Positions 28,909-38,076 of a stretch of 64,000 nt of DNA are shown here, piece after piece. Positions within the stretch are counted from its first letter, which is position 1; every line of letters starts with the position of its first letter. Below the pieces are notes generated by a model. The model did not search any database and had not been told where the DNA came from. It saw only the letters and a program-made list of their open reading frames with translations. Position numbers and translations under genes: made by a program. The stretch lies in contig NZ_VLKU01000007.1 of assembly GCF_007830335.1 (NCBI RefSeq), positions 62,001 through 126,000 on the forward strand, written 5' to 3'. Source of the stretch: Paracoccus sulfuroxidans. GTDB lineage: Bacteria; Pseudomonadota; Alphaproteobacteria; Rhodobacterales; Rhodobacteraceae.

Positions 28909-28956
28909 ATATTTAAGGGATGAACACAACAAGATGCTGCAATCGGTGTGCCAACC

Positions 28957-29313
28957 ATGATACCCGCACTTGCCCTTATCCTCTGCTTCCAGCTGTTCGG
29001 CGAGATGGTGTCGCGCGGGCTGGGCCTGCCCCTGCCCGGCCCGGTGATCGGGCTGGTGGTACTGATCGTCGCGGGCATGCTGCGCCCCGGCATCATCGAC
29101 TTCCTGCGCCCGGCGGCGCGTGGGCTTCTGAGCCATCTGTCGCTGTTCTTCGTGCCTGCGGGCGTCGGCATCGTCGCGCACCTGCGGCTTTTCAGCCATA
29201 ACGCACTTGGCATCACGGCGGCGCTGACGCTGTCGACCATCCTTGCGATCGCGGTGGGCGCGGTGACTTTTTCGGTGGTCGCGAACCTTCTGGGGAACAA
29301 GGCCGATGACTAG
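28957..29313 (+). CDS. lrgA: CidA/LrgA family inner-membrane protein
   Basis: 118 residues, four hydrophobic segments: MIPALALILCFQLFGEMVSRGLG, PGPVIGLVVLIVAGMLRPG, LSHLSLFFVPAGVGIVAHL and GITAALTLSTILAIAVGAVTFSVV. The motif LPLPGPVIGLV and LFFVPAGVG are the family signature. These holin-like proteins, paired with LrgB, affect murein hydrolase activity, cell lysis or pyruvate/glycolate-type uptake depending on organism. A GTG at 28948 is an alternative start three codons upstream. The gene overlaps lrgB by eight bases and is divergent from smc. Confidence 0.9.
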   Translation: MIPALALILCFQLFGEMVSRGLGLPLPGPVIGLVVLIVAGMLRPGIIDFLRPAARGLLSHLSLFFVPAGVGIVAHLRLFSHNALGITAALTLSTILAIAVGAVTFSVVANLLGNKADD

Positions 29314-30022
29314 TCCCGCCCAGATCTGGAGCTATCTGTCGCAAGAGCCGCTGCTGTGGCTGACGATGACGCTGATCGCCTATGCCATCGGGGATTGGTG
29401 CTTCCGCATCTCGGACCGGCAAAGCTGGGTGAACCCGGTGCTGATCGCGATGATCCTGCTGGGTCTGCTGCTGGAGGTGACCGGCACCGACTACGCCACC
29501 TATTTCGAGGGCGCGCAATTCGTCCACTTCATGCTGGGCCCGGCGACCGTCTGCCTTGGACTGCCGCTGTACGAGAACCTCGACCGGGTGCGAAAAGCGG
29601 CCGCGCCGCTGGCCGCGGCCCTGGTCGCGGGCTCGGTCACGGCCATTGTCTCGGTGCTGATGATCGCGAAATTCTTCGATCTGGGGCCGGTGATGATGGC
29701 TTCGCTGGCGCCGAAATCGACGACGGCGCCGGTGGCCATCGGCATCTCGGAAAGCCTGGGCGGAGAGCCCACGATCACCGCAGCACTGGTCATCCTGACC
29801 GGCATCTTCGGCGCGATCATCGTGACGCCGCTGCTGAACCTGCTGGGCGTGCGCGACTGGCGGGCGCGCGGCTTTTCGGTGGGCGTCGCGGCGCATGGCA
29901 TCGGTACCGCCCGCGCATTCCAGGTCAATGAGACGGCGGGCGCCTTTGCCAGCATGGGTATGGGCATGAATGCCGTGCTGACCGCGATCATCGCGCCCTT
30001 GATCCTGTCGCTTTTCAGCTAA
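29306..30022 (+). CDS. lrgB: LrgB/CidB family inner-membrane protein
   Basis: 238 residues with six to eight membrane segments. Family signatures are present: GPATVCLGLPLYENLDRVRK (about 77-96), LAPKSTTAPVAIGISESLGG (about 133-152), and AAHGIGTARAFQVNETAGAFASMGMGMN near the C-terminus. The plant relative PLGG1 carries glycolate/glycerate, and bacterial pairs have been tied to pyruvate uptake and lysis control; which applies here is open. It overlaps lrgA and ends 19 bases before the hairpin at 30041. Confidence 0.93.
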   Translation: MTSPAQIWSYLSQEPLLWLTMTLIAYAIGDWCFRISDRQSWVNPVLIAMILLGLLLEVTGTDYATYFEGAQFVHFMLGPATVCLGLPLYENLDRVRKAAAPLAAALVAGSVTAIVSVLMIAKFFDLGPVMMASLAPKSTTAPVAIGISESLGGEPTITAALVILTGIFGAIIVTPLLNLLGVRDWRARGFSVGVAAHGIGTARAFQVNETAGAFASMGMGMNAVLTAIIAPLILSLFS

Positions 30023-30034
30023 CGCCAGCGCAAT

Positions 30035-30060
30035 AAAAAAGGCCGCCCGAAACGGCGGCC
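30035..30060 (-). terminator. Strong intrinsic terminator (GC stem plus six T on the minus strand)
   Basis: A seven-base-pair stem GGCCGCC/GGCGGCC with a six-base loop. Read on the minus strand it is followed by TTTTTTATTG, a classical rho-independent terminator for the small conserved gene at 30085-30405; on the plus strand it also closes lrgB, followed by a weaker T-poor tail. Confidence 0.85.
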
Positions 30061-30084
30061 TGAAAGTCCTTTGCCGTCAGCGCG

Positions 30085-30405
30085 TTATGCGGCGTCAGCC
30101 TCTTCTGCAGCAAGGCGACGCTCGCTTTCTTCGCGCGACAGCGCGACCGAGGTGCGCACGCCCTTGGCCACGAATTCCATCAGGCCCTTCACCACCCGCT
30201 CGTTCGGGTCGATGCCGGCGCAGGACAGCACTTCGCGCCCGTCGCGCGAACGTGCCCAGCGGGCAATCTGGTCGGGGCCGTTGCCATATTTCTTGTCATC
30301 CGCGATTGCGTCGTCCAACGCGGCCAGAACGACCGCAGCAAAAAGCTTCCGGGCCCGTTGGCCTTGTTCGAAATTGAAAGCTGAACCGTCAACGAAATCG
30401 CGCAT
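30085..30405 (-). CDS. Small conserved Rhodobacterales protein of unknown function (possibly DUF6280)
   Basis: 106 residues, no signal or membrane segment. The first two thirds look strongly constrained: MRDFVDGSAFNFEQGQRARK, then a helix LFAAVVLAALDDAIADDKKYG, then ARWARSRDGREVLSCAGIDPNERVVKG with one cysteine; the tail is Glu/Ala-rich. I recall nearly identical proteins across the order, perhaps under DUF6280, but cannot confirm it. The RSRDGREVLSCAGI segment suggests a structured acidic/basic surface, perhaps nucleic-acid related, which is a guess. It has its own strong terminator and is divergent from efp. Confidence 0.75.
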   Translation of the reverse strand: MRDFVDGSAFNFEQGQRARKLFAAVVLAALDDAIADDKKYGNGPDQIARWARSRDGREVLSCAGIDPNERVVKGLMEFVAKGVRTSVALSREESERRLAAEEADAA

Positions 30406-30745
30406 TTTCTTTTCCTGTTATTTCCGGCGGTTGAAACCGCTTTGGGTCCATTGCAGACCATTGTCATTCGACCGTCATGGACGGCATGAGGACTTAGCCG
30501 ACAGTTGCCTTGATTCGGTATGCCCTAACCCGCATGCCCGCCATGCATATAACGCAAACCCCTGCAAGATCGCCAATTAGCCAAGCATGGTGATGCTTTC
30601 ATGACAGAGTTTGCGCGGGGGTGTGCCCTTGACAACGCAGAATTGTTGATCCGGTTGCCTATTAATACGCCCACAGATATAGGCTCGGAGAAACTGGCTT
30701 CAACCTTTGCCAGCAATTATCCCGATTTCCGCAAGGTAACACGCA
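30406..30745. promoter_or_regulatory. Divergent promoter region between the small conserved gene and efp
   Basis: About 340 bases without a supported gene. It is clearly richer in A+T than its surroundings, especially 30560-30740. It contains TTGACA at 30629 and a TATTAAT at 30660, but these are 25 bases apart, too far for one sigma-70 promoter. The short open frames inside have no family-like sequence. I see no riboswitch-like fold by eye. Confidence 0.5.
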
Positions 30746-31309
30746 ATGCCCAAGATCAACGGCAATGAAATTCGGCCGGGCTACATTATCGAACACGATG
30801 GTGGCCTTTGGGCCGCAGTCAAGGTCAACCACGTCAAGCCCGGCAAGGGCGGCGCCTTCGCTCAGGTCGAGCTGAAGAACCTGCGCGACGGCCGCAAGCT
30901 GAACGAGCGCTTCCGGTCCGAGGACAAGGTCGAACAGGTACGGCTGGACACCAAGGATCAGCAGTTCCTCTATGAATCCGACGGCAAGCTGATCTTCATG
31001 GACAACATCACCTTCGAGCAGACCGAGCTTGACGCCGACCTGCTGGGTGACCGCCGCCCCTTCCTGCAGGACGGCATGGTCGCCACGATGGAATATTACG
31101 GCGATGAGGCGCTGTCGGTGCGTCTGCCGCAGAAGGTGATCTGCCGCATCGTCGAGACCGAACCGGTGGTGAAAGGCCAGACCGCTGCGAACAGTTTCAA
31201 GCCCGCGATCCTCGACAATGGCGTGCGCATCATGATCCCGCCTTTCATCGGCGCGGGCGAAGATATCGTCGTGAATACAGAACTGTTCGAGTATTCCGAG
31301 CGGGCGTGA
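30746..31309 (+). CDS. efp: Elongation factor P
   Basis: 187 residues. EF-P binds between the P and E sites and relieves ribosome stalling at polyproline. The start [22 protein letters not shown] and the loop VKPGKGGAF are typical; the tip residue that is beta-lysylated in many bacteria is Lys34. The second and third domains include [16 protein letters not shown] and the conserved C-terminal [30 protein letters not shown] stands about eight bases before the start. It is monocistronic, with a short hairpin downstream. The window has many Pro-rich proteins that could depend on it. Confidence 0.97.
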   Translation: MPKINGNEIRPGYIIEHDGGLWAAVKVNHVKPGKGGAFAQVELKNLRDGRKLNERFRSEDKVEQVRLDTKDQQFLYESDGKLIFMDNITFEQTELDADLLGDRRPFLQDGMVATMEYYGDEALSVRLPQKVICRIVETEPVVKGQTAANSFKPAILDNGVRIMIPPFIGAGEDIVVNTELFEYSERA

Positions 31310-31347
31310 TTCCGCCGATCAGCATCGAATCCCTCGGCAAGCGATGG

Positions 31348-31362
31348 CATGCGTTCCGCATG
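31348..31362 (+). terminator. Short hairpin after efp
   Basis: A six-base-pair stem CATGCG/CGCATG with a three-base loop, 38 bases past the efp stop and 46 before the next gene, followed by TCAGCCTAAATTG. There is no proper T run, so its role in termination is uncertain. Confidence 0.35.
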
Positions 31363-31407
31363 TCAGCCTAAATTGCATTGACCTCGCGTCACCAGAGGGA
31401 GAGCTTG

Positions 31408-32487
31408 ATGACAGGTGCAGACGGCATCTCGGGCGGCGGCCGTTCCGGCGGCCCCAGCGGTGGAGGGTCAGGCCCTCCACTGGAGCCCGAAGATATCGAG
31501 CGCATTCGACAAACCATCCGCGAATCGATTGAAGAACTGACCCGTTTCGAGGACCTGATGCGGGGGTTTCTGGCGTCTGGCATCGCACAAAACCTGTCGA
31601 ATGACATCGGCGGCAAGGATGCGGACGACCGAAAGCCGCCCATCGACATATCGGACGGGCTTCCGCCCCCCAATCCTTATGCGCAGGCAGAATCCGTCCG
31701 GTCTTTTCTGGCCGGAACGAACAAGCTGCCCGACCTGCATCCGGTTGGCGTAGGCGAGGCCCTGGCCTCGGCGGCGGCGGCATTGACGGCCCAGCCCGGC
31801 TTCATTTCACGCCAGGGGATTGATGAATTGCTGCGCCGTTACGGCCCGCAGCAAGCGGCGGCCGCGCCCACGGTCGAGGTGTCGATGCCGAACCTCAGCG
31901 TCGTCGGCGGGCGTCTGGCCAGTTCGACGGTTGCTGCGAACACGATGCCGGTGCTGATTTCCGACGATCTGCGGCTGATGCTCAGCAGCGTGTCGAAATG
32001 GGTCGGGATCGAGCGGCGCGTGGGCGATGAATGGCTGCCGACCCAGGTCATGGCCATGAAGGACGGCAAGGGCGGCGTCGAAATCGACGTCGAGGGGCTT
32101 GAGCAAGAGATCGGCGCGCTGCCGCAGGATCTGCGGATCGCCCTGAACCTTGAAGCGAAGCCCGAGGTGCCCCCTCCCAGGGGGCATAAGCCCGATCAGG
32201 ATTTATTGGGAATCCTGTCCGGGCCATTGCGACCTGACCCCAAAGGCAAAGCTGATTTTATTGATGCATTCGGACAGCCCTGGCTTGTCATCTCATTCGA
32301 AGAAGCTGCCAATCACGGGACAAGCGATTTTGACCTTGATCGGATCATCGACAATTTTTCGAAAAAGCTCCGCTCGGGGCTGAAACTGATCATCGACACG
32401 CGCACTCTGGCCGAGGGATATGACGAAGCCCTCCGTACGGCAGTCAGCTCAATGGGCTGGCACGAGATGCTGCGTTTCTGGATGTGA
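31408..32487 (+). CDS. Unrecognised protein with Gly-rich N-terminus and distinct C-terminal domain
   Basis: 359 residues, no signal peptide or membrane segment. I do not recognise the family. Residues 1-25 are Gly/Ser/Pro-rich (GISGGGRSGGPSGGGSGPP); a helical segment EPEDIERIRQTIRESIEELTRFEDLM follows; the middle is Pro/Ala-rich with QGIDELLRRYGPQ; the C-terminal about 90 residues (after PPPRGHKPDQ) have mixed strand/helix character: FIDAFGQPWLVISFEEA, FDLDRIIDNFSKKL, GLKLIIDTRTLAEGYDEALRTAV. The DNA encoding this last part (about 32190-32420) is visibly more A+T-rich than the rest of the gene, which suggests a separately acquired module. AGAGGGAGAG precedes ATG 31408. Confidence 0.75.
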   Translation: MTGADGISGGGRSGGPSGGGSGPPLEPEDIERIRQTIRESIEELTRFEDLMRGFLASGIAQNLSNDIGGKDADDRKPPIDISDGLPPPNPYAQAESVRSFLAGTNKLPDLHPVGVGEALASAAAALTAQPGFISRQGIDELLRRYGPQQAAAAPTVEVSMPNLSVVGGRLASSTVAANTMPVLISDDLRLMLSSVSKWVGIERRVGDEWLPTQVMAMKDGKGGVEIDVEGLEQEIGALPQDLRIALNLEAKPEVPPPRGHKPDQDLLGILSGPLRPDPKGKADFIDAFGQPWLVISFEEAANHGTSDFDLDRIIDNFSKKLRSGLKLIIDTRTLAEGYDEALRTAVSSMGWHEMLRFWM

Positions 32488-32631
32488 TCGCGCCGGGTCC
32501 GGTCACGCGGATTTTGGCGTATTCAGCAAGAAAGCTTGGAAACATCGATTGCGGATGGGATCGATTGACCGCTCGTCGCGTTCAATTCGATGTACTGGCC
32601 TATTGATCCTATTGATAAGGACATTCGTTTG

Positions 32632-32937
32632 ATGACCCAGGCACATATTCGCGTCCGCCATGAAGACTATGGCAATTCGGGACGTTACCTCGGCACCGTG
32701 GAAGGCCAACCCGGCGAGGCCGAGCTGACGTGGCACACAGGTCAGCCCGGCGTCATCGTGGCCGATCACACCTATGCGCCCACGAACCTTCGGGGGACCG
32801 GCGTCGGGATGGCGCTGGTGCAGCAGTTGATCGCGGACGCCCGCAAACGCGAGGTGCTGATCGTCCCGGCCTGCAGCTATGTCCGCGCCCAGTTCGACCG
32901 CCACCCCGACTGGGCGGACCTGCGCGCCGAGATCTAA
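32632..32937 (+). CDS. Small GNAT-like N-acetyltransferase (COG2388 type)
   Basis: 101 residues, consisting of a minimal GNAT fold: EAELTWHTGQPGVIVADHTYAPTNLRGTGVGMALVQQLIADARKREVLIVPACSYVRAQF. The stretch RGTGVGMAL is the acetyl-CoA pyrophosphate loop, and VPACSYVRAQFDRHPDW is the family C-terminus. Such small proteins are found throughout bacteria; the acceptor is unknown. AAGGA stands ten bases before the ATG at 32632. It lies 144 bases after the unrecognised gene. The 299 bases after it (to 33236) hold only the presumed promoter of the sugar operon, with a weak TTGACG (33074) and TAGCGT (33098) pair. Confidence 0.82.
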   Translation: MTQAHIRVRHEDYGNSGRYLGTVEGQPGEAELTWHTGQPGVIVADHTYAPTNLRGTGVGMALVQQLIADARKREVLIVPACSYVRAQFDRHPDWADLRAEI

Positions 32938-33236
32938 GCCCCGCCATGACGCAGCGTCAGCGCCCTGCCCGGCCTTGGGGCGATGGCCCGAGGAATCTGG
33001 TGGGGCGCATTTTTTCCCGCAACTCCCGCGGTCTGCATATCAGATTTGCCATGTCAGACGGCAGAAACCGCAATTGACGTGAATATGCCGTCGAGACTAG
33101 CGTCTTCAGCAGGCGGCAATGGCGCCGGCGCAGGAATGTCGCGGCATTTCTGGGTGAGGGGGGCATCAGTCAAGATCGCAAGACGCATATCCGCTGCTTT
33201 CAAAGACTGTGGCCGGACAAAAATCAGGGAGAAATC

Positions 33237-34301
33237 ATGTCTAAACTCAAGAATCTGGCCCTCGCGCTGACCTCTGTGGTAGCGCTATCAGTGCCAGGAC
33301 TGGCTATGGCCGAAGGCATGGTCGGGATCTCGATGCCGACCAAATCCTCGGCACGCTGGATCGATGACGGCAACAACATGGTCAAGCAGTTCCAGGAAGC
33401 TGGCTATGAGACCGATCTGCAATATGCCGATGACGACATCCCGAACCAGCTGGCCCAGATCGAGAACATGATCACCAAGGGCGTGAACGTGCTGGTCATC
33501 GCTGCCATCGACGGCACCACGCTGTCGAACGCGCTGGCGAATGCCAAAGCCGCCGATATCAAGGTGATCGCCTATGACCGCCTGATCCGTGACACGCCGG
33601 ACATTGACTATTACGCGACCTTCGACAACTTCAAGGTGGGCGTCGAGCAGGCGACCACGCTGGTCGACGGGCTGAAAGCCAACTTCCCCGACGTGAAACC
33701 GTGGAACGTCGAACTGTTCGGCGGCTCGCCCGACGATAACAACGCCTTCTTCTTCTATGATGGCGCGATGTCGGTGATCCAGCCGCTGATCGACGACGGC
33801 TCGGTCGTGATCCCCTCGGGTCAGATGGGCATGGACAAGGTCGGCACGCTCCGTTGGGACCCGGCGGTCGCACAGGCGCGCATGGATAACCTGCTGTCTG
33901 CGAATTACACCGACAAGCAGGTGAACGGCGTGCTGTCGCCCTATGACGGGCTGTCGATCGGGATTCTGTCCTCGCTGAAAGGCGTGGGCTATGGCTCGGG
34001 CGATCTGAAAATGCCGGTCGTCAGCGGTCAGGACGCCGAAGTGCAGTCGGTGAAGTCGATCATCGCAGGCGAACAGTATTCGACCATCTTCAAGGACACC
34101 CGCGAGCTGGCGAAAGTCACGGTCGAGATGGTGAACGCCATGATGAAGGGCGAAGAGCCCAAGGTGAACGACACCGAAACCTACAACAACGGCGTGAAGG
34201 TCGTCCCGTCCTTCCTGCTGGAGCCGGTTCCGGTCACCGCCGCCAACTGGAAAGAAGTTCTGGTCGACTCGGGCTATTACACCGAAGATCAGCTGAAGTG
34301 A
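33237..34301 (+). CDS. chvE: ChvE-type monosaccharide ABC transporter substrate-binding protein
   Basis: 354 residues: signal peptide to about residue 25 (LSVPGLAMA), then the periplasmic binding protein type 1 fold. [27 protein letters not shown] and [34 protein letters not shown] match the ChvE/XylF class, which in Agrobacterium binds L-arabinose, D-galactose, D-glucose and D-xylose, among others. It is followed by a hairpin and then the ATPase and permease genes in the chvE-gguA-gguB order. Placing it before an arabinose/galactose 1-dehydrogenase fits those sugars as cargo (inference). Confidence 0.93.
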   Translation: MSKLKNLALALTSVVALSVPGLAMAEGMVGISMPTKSSARWIDDGNNMVKQFQEAGYETDLQYADDDIPNQLAQIENMITKGVNVLVIAAIDGTTLSNALANAKAADIKVIAYDRLIRDTPDIDYYATFDNFKVGVEQATTLVDGLKANFPDVKPWNVELFGGSPDDNNAFFFYDGAMSVIQPLIDDGSVVIPSGQMGMDKVGTLRWDPAVAQARMDNLLSANYTDKQVNGVLSPYDGLSIGILSSLKGVGYGSGDLKMPVVSGQDAEVQSVKSIIAGEQYSTIFKDTRELAKVTVEMVNAMMKGEEPKVNDTETYNNGVKVVPSFLLEPVPVTAANWKEVLVDSGYYTEDQLK

Positions 34302-34316
34302 TCCTGCAATGACGAC

Positions 34317-34347
34317 AGGCCGGGCCGGATCACTCCGCGCCCGGCCT
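34317..34347 (+). terminator. Intergenic hairpin between chvE and gguA
   Basis: A nine-base-pair stem AGGCCGGGC/GCCCGGCCT with a 13-base loop, without a T run. Hairpins in this position, after the binding-protein gene of an ABC operon, commonly stabilise the upstream message or cause partial termination, giving more binding protein than transporter. Confidence 0.6.
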
Positions 34348-34383
34348 TGTCCAACAAGAACAGAACCCGTCGGGGAGGATTCG

Positions 34384-35958
34384 ATGGACGCAATTCTGGA
34401 AATGCGGGGCATCACCAAGGAATTCCCCGGCGTCAAGGCGCTCAACAATGTCAACATGACCGTCCGGCGCGGAGAGATCCGCGCGCTGGTCGGCGAAAAC
34501 GGCGCGGGCAAATCCACGCTGATGAAGGTGCTGTCGGGGGTCTATCCGCACGGCTCTTATGACGGCGAGATCCTGTACAACGGCAAGCCGGTGGCCTTCC
34601 GGGGCATTCCCGACAGTGAGGAACTGGGCATCGTCATCATCCACCAGGAGCTGGCTCTGGTGCCGCAGATGACCATTGCCGAGAACATTTTTCTGGGCAA
34701 CGAACTGGCCACGCGCGGGGTCATCGACTGGAATGAGACGAACCGGCGCACCGCCGAACTGCTGGCCAAGGTGGGCTTGCGCGAAAGCCCGCAGACCAAG
34801 GTCGGCTCGCTGGGCATGGGCAAGCAGCAGCTGGTCGAAATCGCCAAGGCCCTGTCGAAAAAGGTCGATCTGCTGATCCTGGATGAGCCGACCTCTTCGC
34901 TGAACGAACATGACAGCGATGCGCTGTTGCAGCTTCTGGCCAGCTTCCGCGATCAGGGGATGACCGCCATCCTGATCTCGCACAAGCTGAACGAACTGTC
35001 GCAGGTGGCCGACAGCGTCACCGTGCTGCGCGATGGCGCGACGGTCGCCCAGCATGACGGCATGCTGCCCGAGGATCAGATCATCAAGGAAATGGTCGGT
35101 CGCTCGATGGATGACCGCTATCCGCCGCGCGATCCGCAGATCGGCGAGGTGGTGATGCAGGTCCGCGACTGGACCGTCGAGGACCCCGACCGCGATGGCC
35201 GCCTGATGGTCAAGAACGCGAAATTCGACCTGCACCGGGGCGAGGTGCTGGGCATCGCCGGCCTGATGGGCGCGGGCCGCACCGAACTGGCGATGAGCAT
35301 TTTCGGCCGCTCGGTCGGCAAGCTGCGCAGCGGCGAGGTGACGATCAACGGCAGCAAGGTCGATGTCTCGACCGTGCCGAAGGCGATCAAGGGGGGGCTG
35401 GCCTATGTGACCGAGGATCGCAAGTCGCTGGGACTTGTGCTGATCGACACGATCCGCCGCAACATCCCGCTGGCCCATCTGGGCGGCATCGCCGCGAAAG
35501 GCGTCGTCGACAGCCAGCGCGAGGCCGAGATCGCCCGCGATTTCCGCAAGCGGCTGAACATCCGCTCTTCCTCGATCGAGCAAGAGACGCTGAACCTCTC
35601 GGGCGGCAACCAGCAGAAGGTGGTGCTGGCCAAATGGCTGTTCACCAACCCCGAGATCCTGATCCTCGACGAGCCCACGCGCGGCATCGACGTGGGCGCG
35701 AAATATGAAATCTACACGATGATCCGCGATCTGGCGGAACAGGGCAAATCCATCATCGTCATCTCGTCCGAGATGCCCGAACTGCTGGGCATCACCGACC
35801 GCATCCTTGTCATGAACGAAGGTCGGCTGGTGGCCGAATTGCCCACCGCCGAGGCCACGCAGGAAAAGATCATGTCGATCATCATCCGCTCGGGCCACAA
35901 CCTGACCGATGACCAGATCACCCCCGAGCAAATCGAGGCAGAGACACCCCATGTCTGA
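34384..35958 (+). CDS. gguA: Sugar ABC transporter ATP-binding protein, two NBDs (GguA/MmsA/RbsA family)
   Basis: 524 residues with two nucleotide-binding domains. NBD1: Walker [10 protein letters not shown] (about 37-45), signature [15 protein letters not shown], Walker [15 protein letters not shown]2: degenerate Walker [11 protein letters not shown], signature [15 protein letters not shown] (about 404), Walker [13 protein letters not shown] (about 425). This asymmetry is normal for the CUT2 sugar transporters. It energises uptake with the ChvE-like binding protein and the permease that follows. GGGAGGA precedes ATG 34384. It overlaps the permease gene by eight bases. Confidence 0.95.
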   Translation: MDAILEMRGITKEFPGVKALNNVNMTVRRGEIRALVGENGAGKSTLMKVLSGVYPHGSYDGEILYNGKPVAFRGIPDSEELGIVIIHQELALVPQMTIAENIFLGNELATRGVIDWNETNRRTAELLAKVGLRESPQTKVGSLGMGKQQLVEIAKALSKKVDLLILDEPTSSLNEHDSDALLQLLASFRDQGMTAILISHKLNELSQVADSVTVLRDGATVAQHDGMLPEDQIIKEMVGRSMDDRYPPRDPQIGEVVMQVRDWTVEDPDRDGRLMVKNAKFDLHRGEVLGIAGLMGAGRTELAMSIFGRSVGKLRSGEVTINGSKVDVSTVPKAIKGGLAYVTEDRKSLGLVLIDTIRRNIPLAHLGGIAAKGVVDSQREAEIARDFRKRLNIRSSSIEQETLNLSGGNQQKVVLAKWLFTNPEILILDEPTRGIDVGAKYEIYTMIRDLAEQGKSIIVISSEMPELLGITDRILVMNEGRLVAELPTAEATQEKIMSIIIRSGHNLTDDQITPEQIEAETPHV

Positions 35959-37138
35959 CAGCACCCAATCGCGCCCGACTGGCGACACCTTCGGCTTCAT
36001 CCGGCGCAACATCCGCGAATATGGCATCCTGTTCGCGCTGATCGTCATCATGATCTTTTTCCAGATCGCGACGGGCGGCATCCTGTTCCGGCCGGTGAAC
36101 CTGACCAACCTGTTCCTGCAAAACAGCCATATCGTCATCATGGCGGTGGGCATGCTGCTGGTGATCGTGGCGGGGCATATCGACCTGTCGGTGGGCTCGG
36201 TCGCGGCCTTCGTGGGGGCGCTCGCCGCCCTGATGGTAGTCAAGATGGGCTTGCCGATCCCGCTGGTCGTGGTGCTTAGCCTGATGGCGGGCGCGGTGAT
36301 CGGCGGCATTCAGGGCTATTGGATCGCCTATTGGAAGATCCCCAGCTTCATCGTCACGCTGGCGGGCATGCTGGTCTTTCGCGGCCTGACCATGTGGATC
36401 CTGCAGGGCCAGAACATCGGCCCCTTCCCGCGTGAATTCCAGATGATCGCCTCGGGCTTCATTCCGGATCTGTTCGGCCCGGACAAGCCCAACACCCTGT
36501 CGCTGATCCTGGGCTGGGGTGCGGCGCTGGCCATCCTGTGGCTGGCCATCCGCAACCGCCGCCGGGCCGAGGCCAATGGCGTCGCGGACGAGCCCTTCGC
36601 CTTCTTCGCCGCCAAGAACGCGCTGATCTTTCTGGCACTGGTCTGGATGACCTGGGCGCTGGCGAATTTCCGCGGCCTGCCCAACGTCTTCATCGTCATG
36701 GCCGTGCTGGTCGCGCTTTACGCCTTCGTCTCTGAACGCATGACCGTCGGGCGGCGTATCTATGCGATCGGCGGCAACTCGAAGGCCGCGAAGCTTTCCG
36801 GCATCAACTCGGAGCGCGTGGTCTTCCTGACCTTCGTCAACATGGGCATGCTGGCCGCGCTGGCCGGGATCGTCGTCGCGGCGCGCCTGAACTCGGCCAC
36901 GCCCAAGGCGGGCGTCGGGTTCGAGCTTGACGTGATCGCGGCCGTCTTCATCGGCGGGGCCTCGATGGCGGGCGGCGTCGGCACGGTGATCGGCGCGGTC
37001 GTCGGGGCCTTCATCATGGGCGTGATGAACAACGGCATGTCGATTCTGGGCATCGGCATCGACTATCAGCAGGTCATCAAGGGTCTGGTGCTGATGGCTG
37101 CGGTCATCTTCGACGTCTCGAACAAGAGCAAATCCTGA
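35951..37138 (+). CDS. gguB: Sugar ABC transporter permease (GguB family)
   Basis: 395 residues and about ten membrane segments, the CUT2 permease fold. It starts [58 protein letters not shown] is the family signature, and [29 protein letters not shown] the cytoplasmic coupling loop region. The central loop around [15 protein letters not shown] is longer than in RbsC, as in GguB/XylH. It forms the inner-membrane channel for the monosaccharide importer. The stop and the ATG of the 1-dehydrogenase share one base. Confidence 0.95.
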   Translation: MSDSTQSRPTGDTFGFIRRNIREYGILFALIVIMIFFQIATGGILFRPVNLTNLFLQNSHIVIMAVGMLLVIVAGHIDLSVGSVAAFVGALAALMVVKMGLPIPLVVVLSLMAGAVIGGIQGYWIAYWKIPSFIVTLAGMLVFRGLTMWILQGQNIGPFPREFQMIASGFIPDLFGPDKPNTLSLILGWGAALAILWLAIRNRRRAEANGVADEPFAFFAAKNALIFLALVWMTWALANFRGLPNVFIVMAVLVALYAFVSERMTVGRRIYAIGGNSKAAKLSGINSERVVFLTFVNMGMLAALAGIVVAARLNSATPKAGVGFELDVIAAVFIGGASMAGGVGTVIGAVVGAFIMGVMNNGMSILGIGIDYQQVIKGLVLMAAVIFDVSNKSKS

Positions 37139-38076
37139 TGCCTCCGGTCGAACCCGGTCTTGCCATCATCGGCTATGGCAAGATCGCCCGCGAACAGCAC
37201 AAGCCCGCGCTGGATGCCAGCCCGAACTGGCATCTGGCGGCCACCGTTGATCCGGTGAACCGGGCCGAGGGCGTGCCTGCCTTCACCGACCTTGCGACCT
37301 TCCTGCGCGAGATGCCGCAGGTCGGCGCGGTCGCCCTTTGCACGCCGCCACAGGTCCGCTTTGCCGTCGCGCGCGAGGCGCTGCTGGCCGGAAAGCACGT
37401 GCTGCTGGAAAAGCCGCCCGGCACCACCGTGTCCGAAGTGATGACGCTCCGCCGCATCGCCGCCGACCGGGGCCTCAGCCTGTTTGCCGCCTGGCACAGC
37501 CAGTTTGCACCCGGCATTCCCGGCGCGCGCGACTGGCTGGCGGGTCGCCATGTGACCGGAATCACAGTGACCTGGCGCGAGGATGTGCGCCGCTGGCACC
37601 CCGGTCAGGACTGGATCTTCGCCCCCGGCGGCACCGGCGTCTTCGACCCCGGCATCAACGCCTATTCGATCCTGACCCATATCCTGCCCGTCGCGCTTTA
37701 CACCACCGAGGCCGAGCTGGATTTCCCCGCGAACCGCGACACCCCCCTCGCCGCGCGGCTGAAAATGCTCAGCGAAGATGGCGCGCCCGTCGATCTGGAC
37801 TTCGATTTTCGCGAAACCGGCGTCCAGACCTGGGACATGCAGATCACCACCGATGATGGCGTGATGCAGCTGTCGCAGGGCGGCGCGACGATCATCGCGG
37901 GCGGTCGGACGATTGCGGCGGAAAGCTCACTTTCCGGGGAATATGACCGCATCTATACCCGTTTCGCGCAGCTGATCGCGCGCGGCGAAAGCGACGTGGA
38001 CCTTGCGCCGTTCCGGCATGTGGCAGATGCGATGATGCTGGGGCGGCGCAAGCAGACGGATGCGTTCGAATGGTGA
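37138..38076 (+). CDS. L-arabinose/D-galactose 1-dehydrogenase (Gfo/Idh/MocA family)
   Basis: 312 residues. Oxidises the pyranose C1 to the lactone with NAD(P), the first step of non-phosphorylative arabinose or galactose breakdown. The sequence is close in pattern to Azospirillum AraA: LAIIGYGKIAREQHKPALDA (Rossmann), LEKPPGTTVSEV with the catalytic-region Lys-Pro, FAAWHSQFAP, WREDVRRWHPGQDWIFAPGGTGVFDPGINA and ARGESDVDLAPFRHVADAMMLGRRKQTDAF. It follows the permease immediately and overlaps dgoK by seven bases. The relative use of arabinose and galactose cannot be told by eye; the neighbours serve both. Confidence 0.9.
   Translation: MPPVEPGLAIIGYGKIAREQHKPALDASPNWHLAATVDPVNRAEGVPAFTDLATFLREMPQVGAVALCTPPQVRFAVAREALLAGKHVLLEKPPGTTVSEVMTLRRIAADRGLSLFAAWHSQFAPGIPGARDWLAGRHVTGITVTWREDVRRWHPGQDWIFAPGGTGVFDPGINAYSILTHILPVALYTTEAELDFPANRDTPLAARLKMLSEDGAPVDLDFDFRETGVQTWDMQITTDDGVMQLSQGGATIIAGGRTIAAESSLSGEYDRIYTRFAQLIARGESDVDLAPFRHVADAMMLGRRKQTDAFEW

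Noticed and set aside
30525..30716. A 63-codon open frame in the efp upstream region
   Set aside because: Atypical amino acid content, no ribosome-binding site and placement in an AT-rich promoter region.
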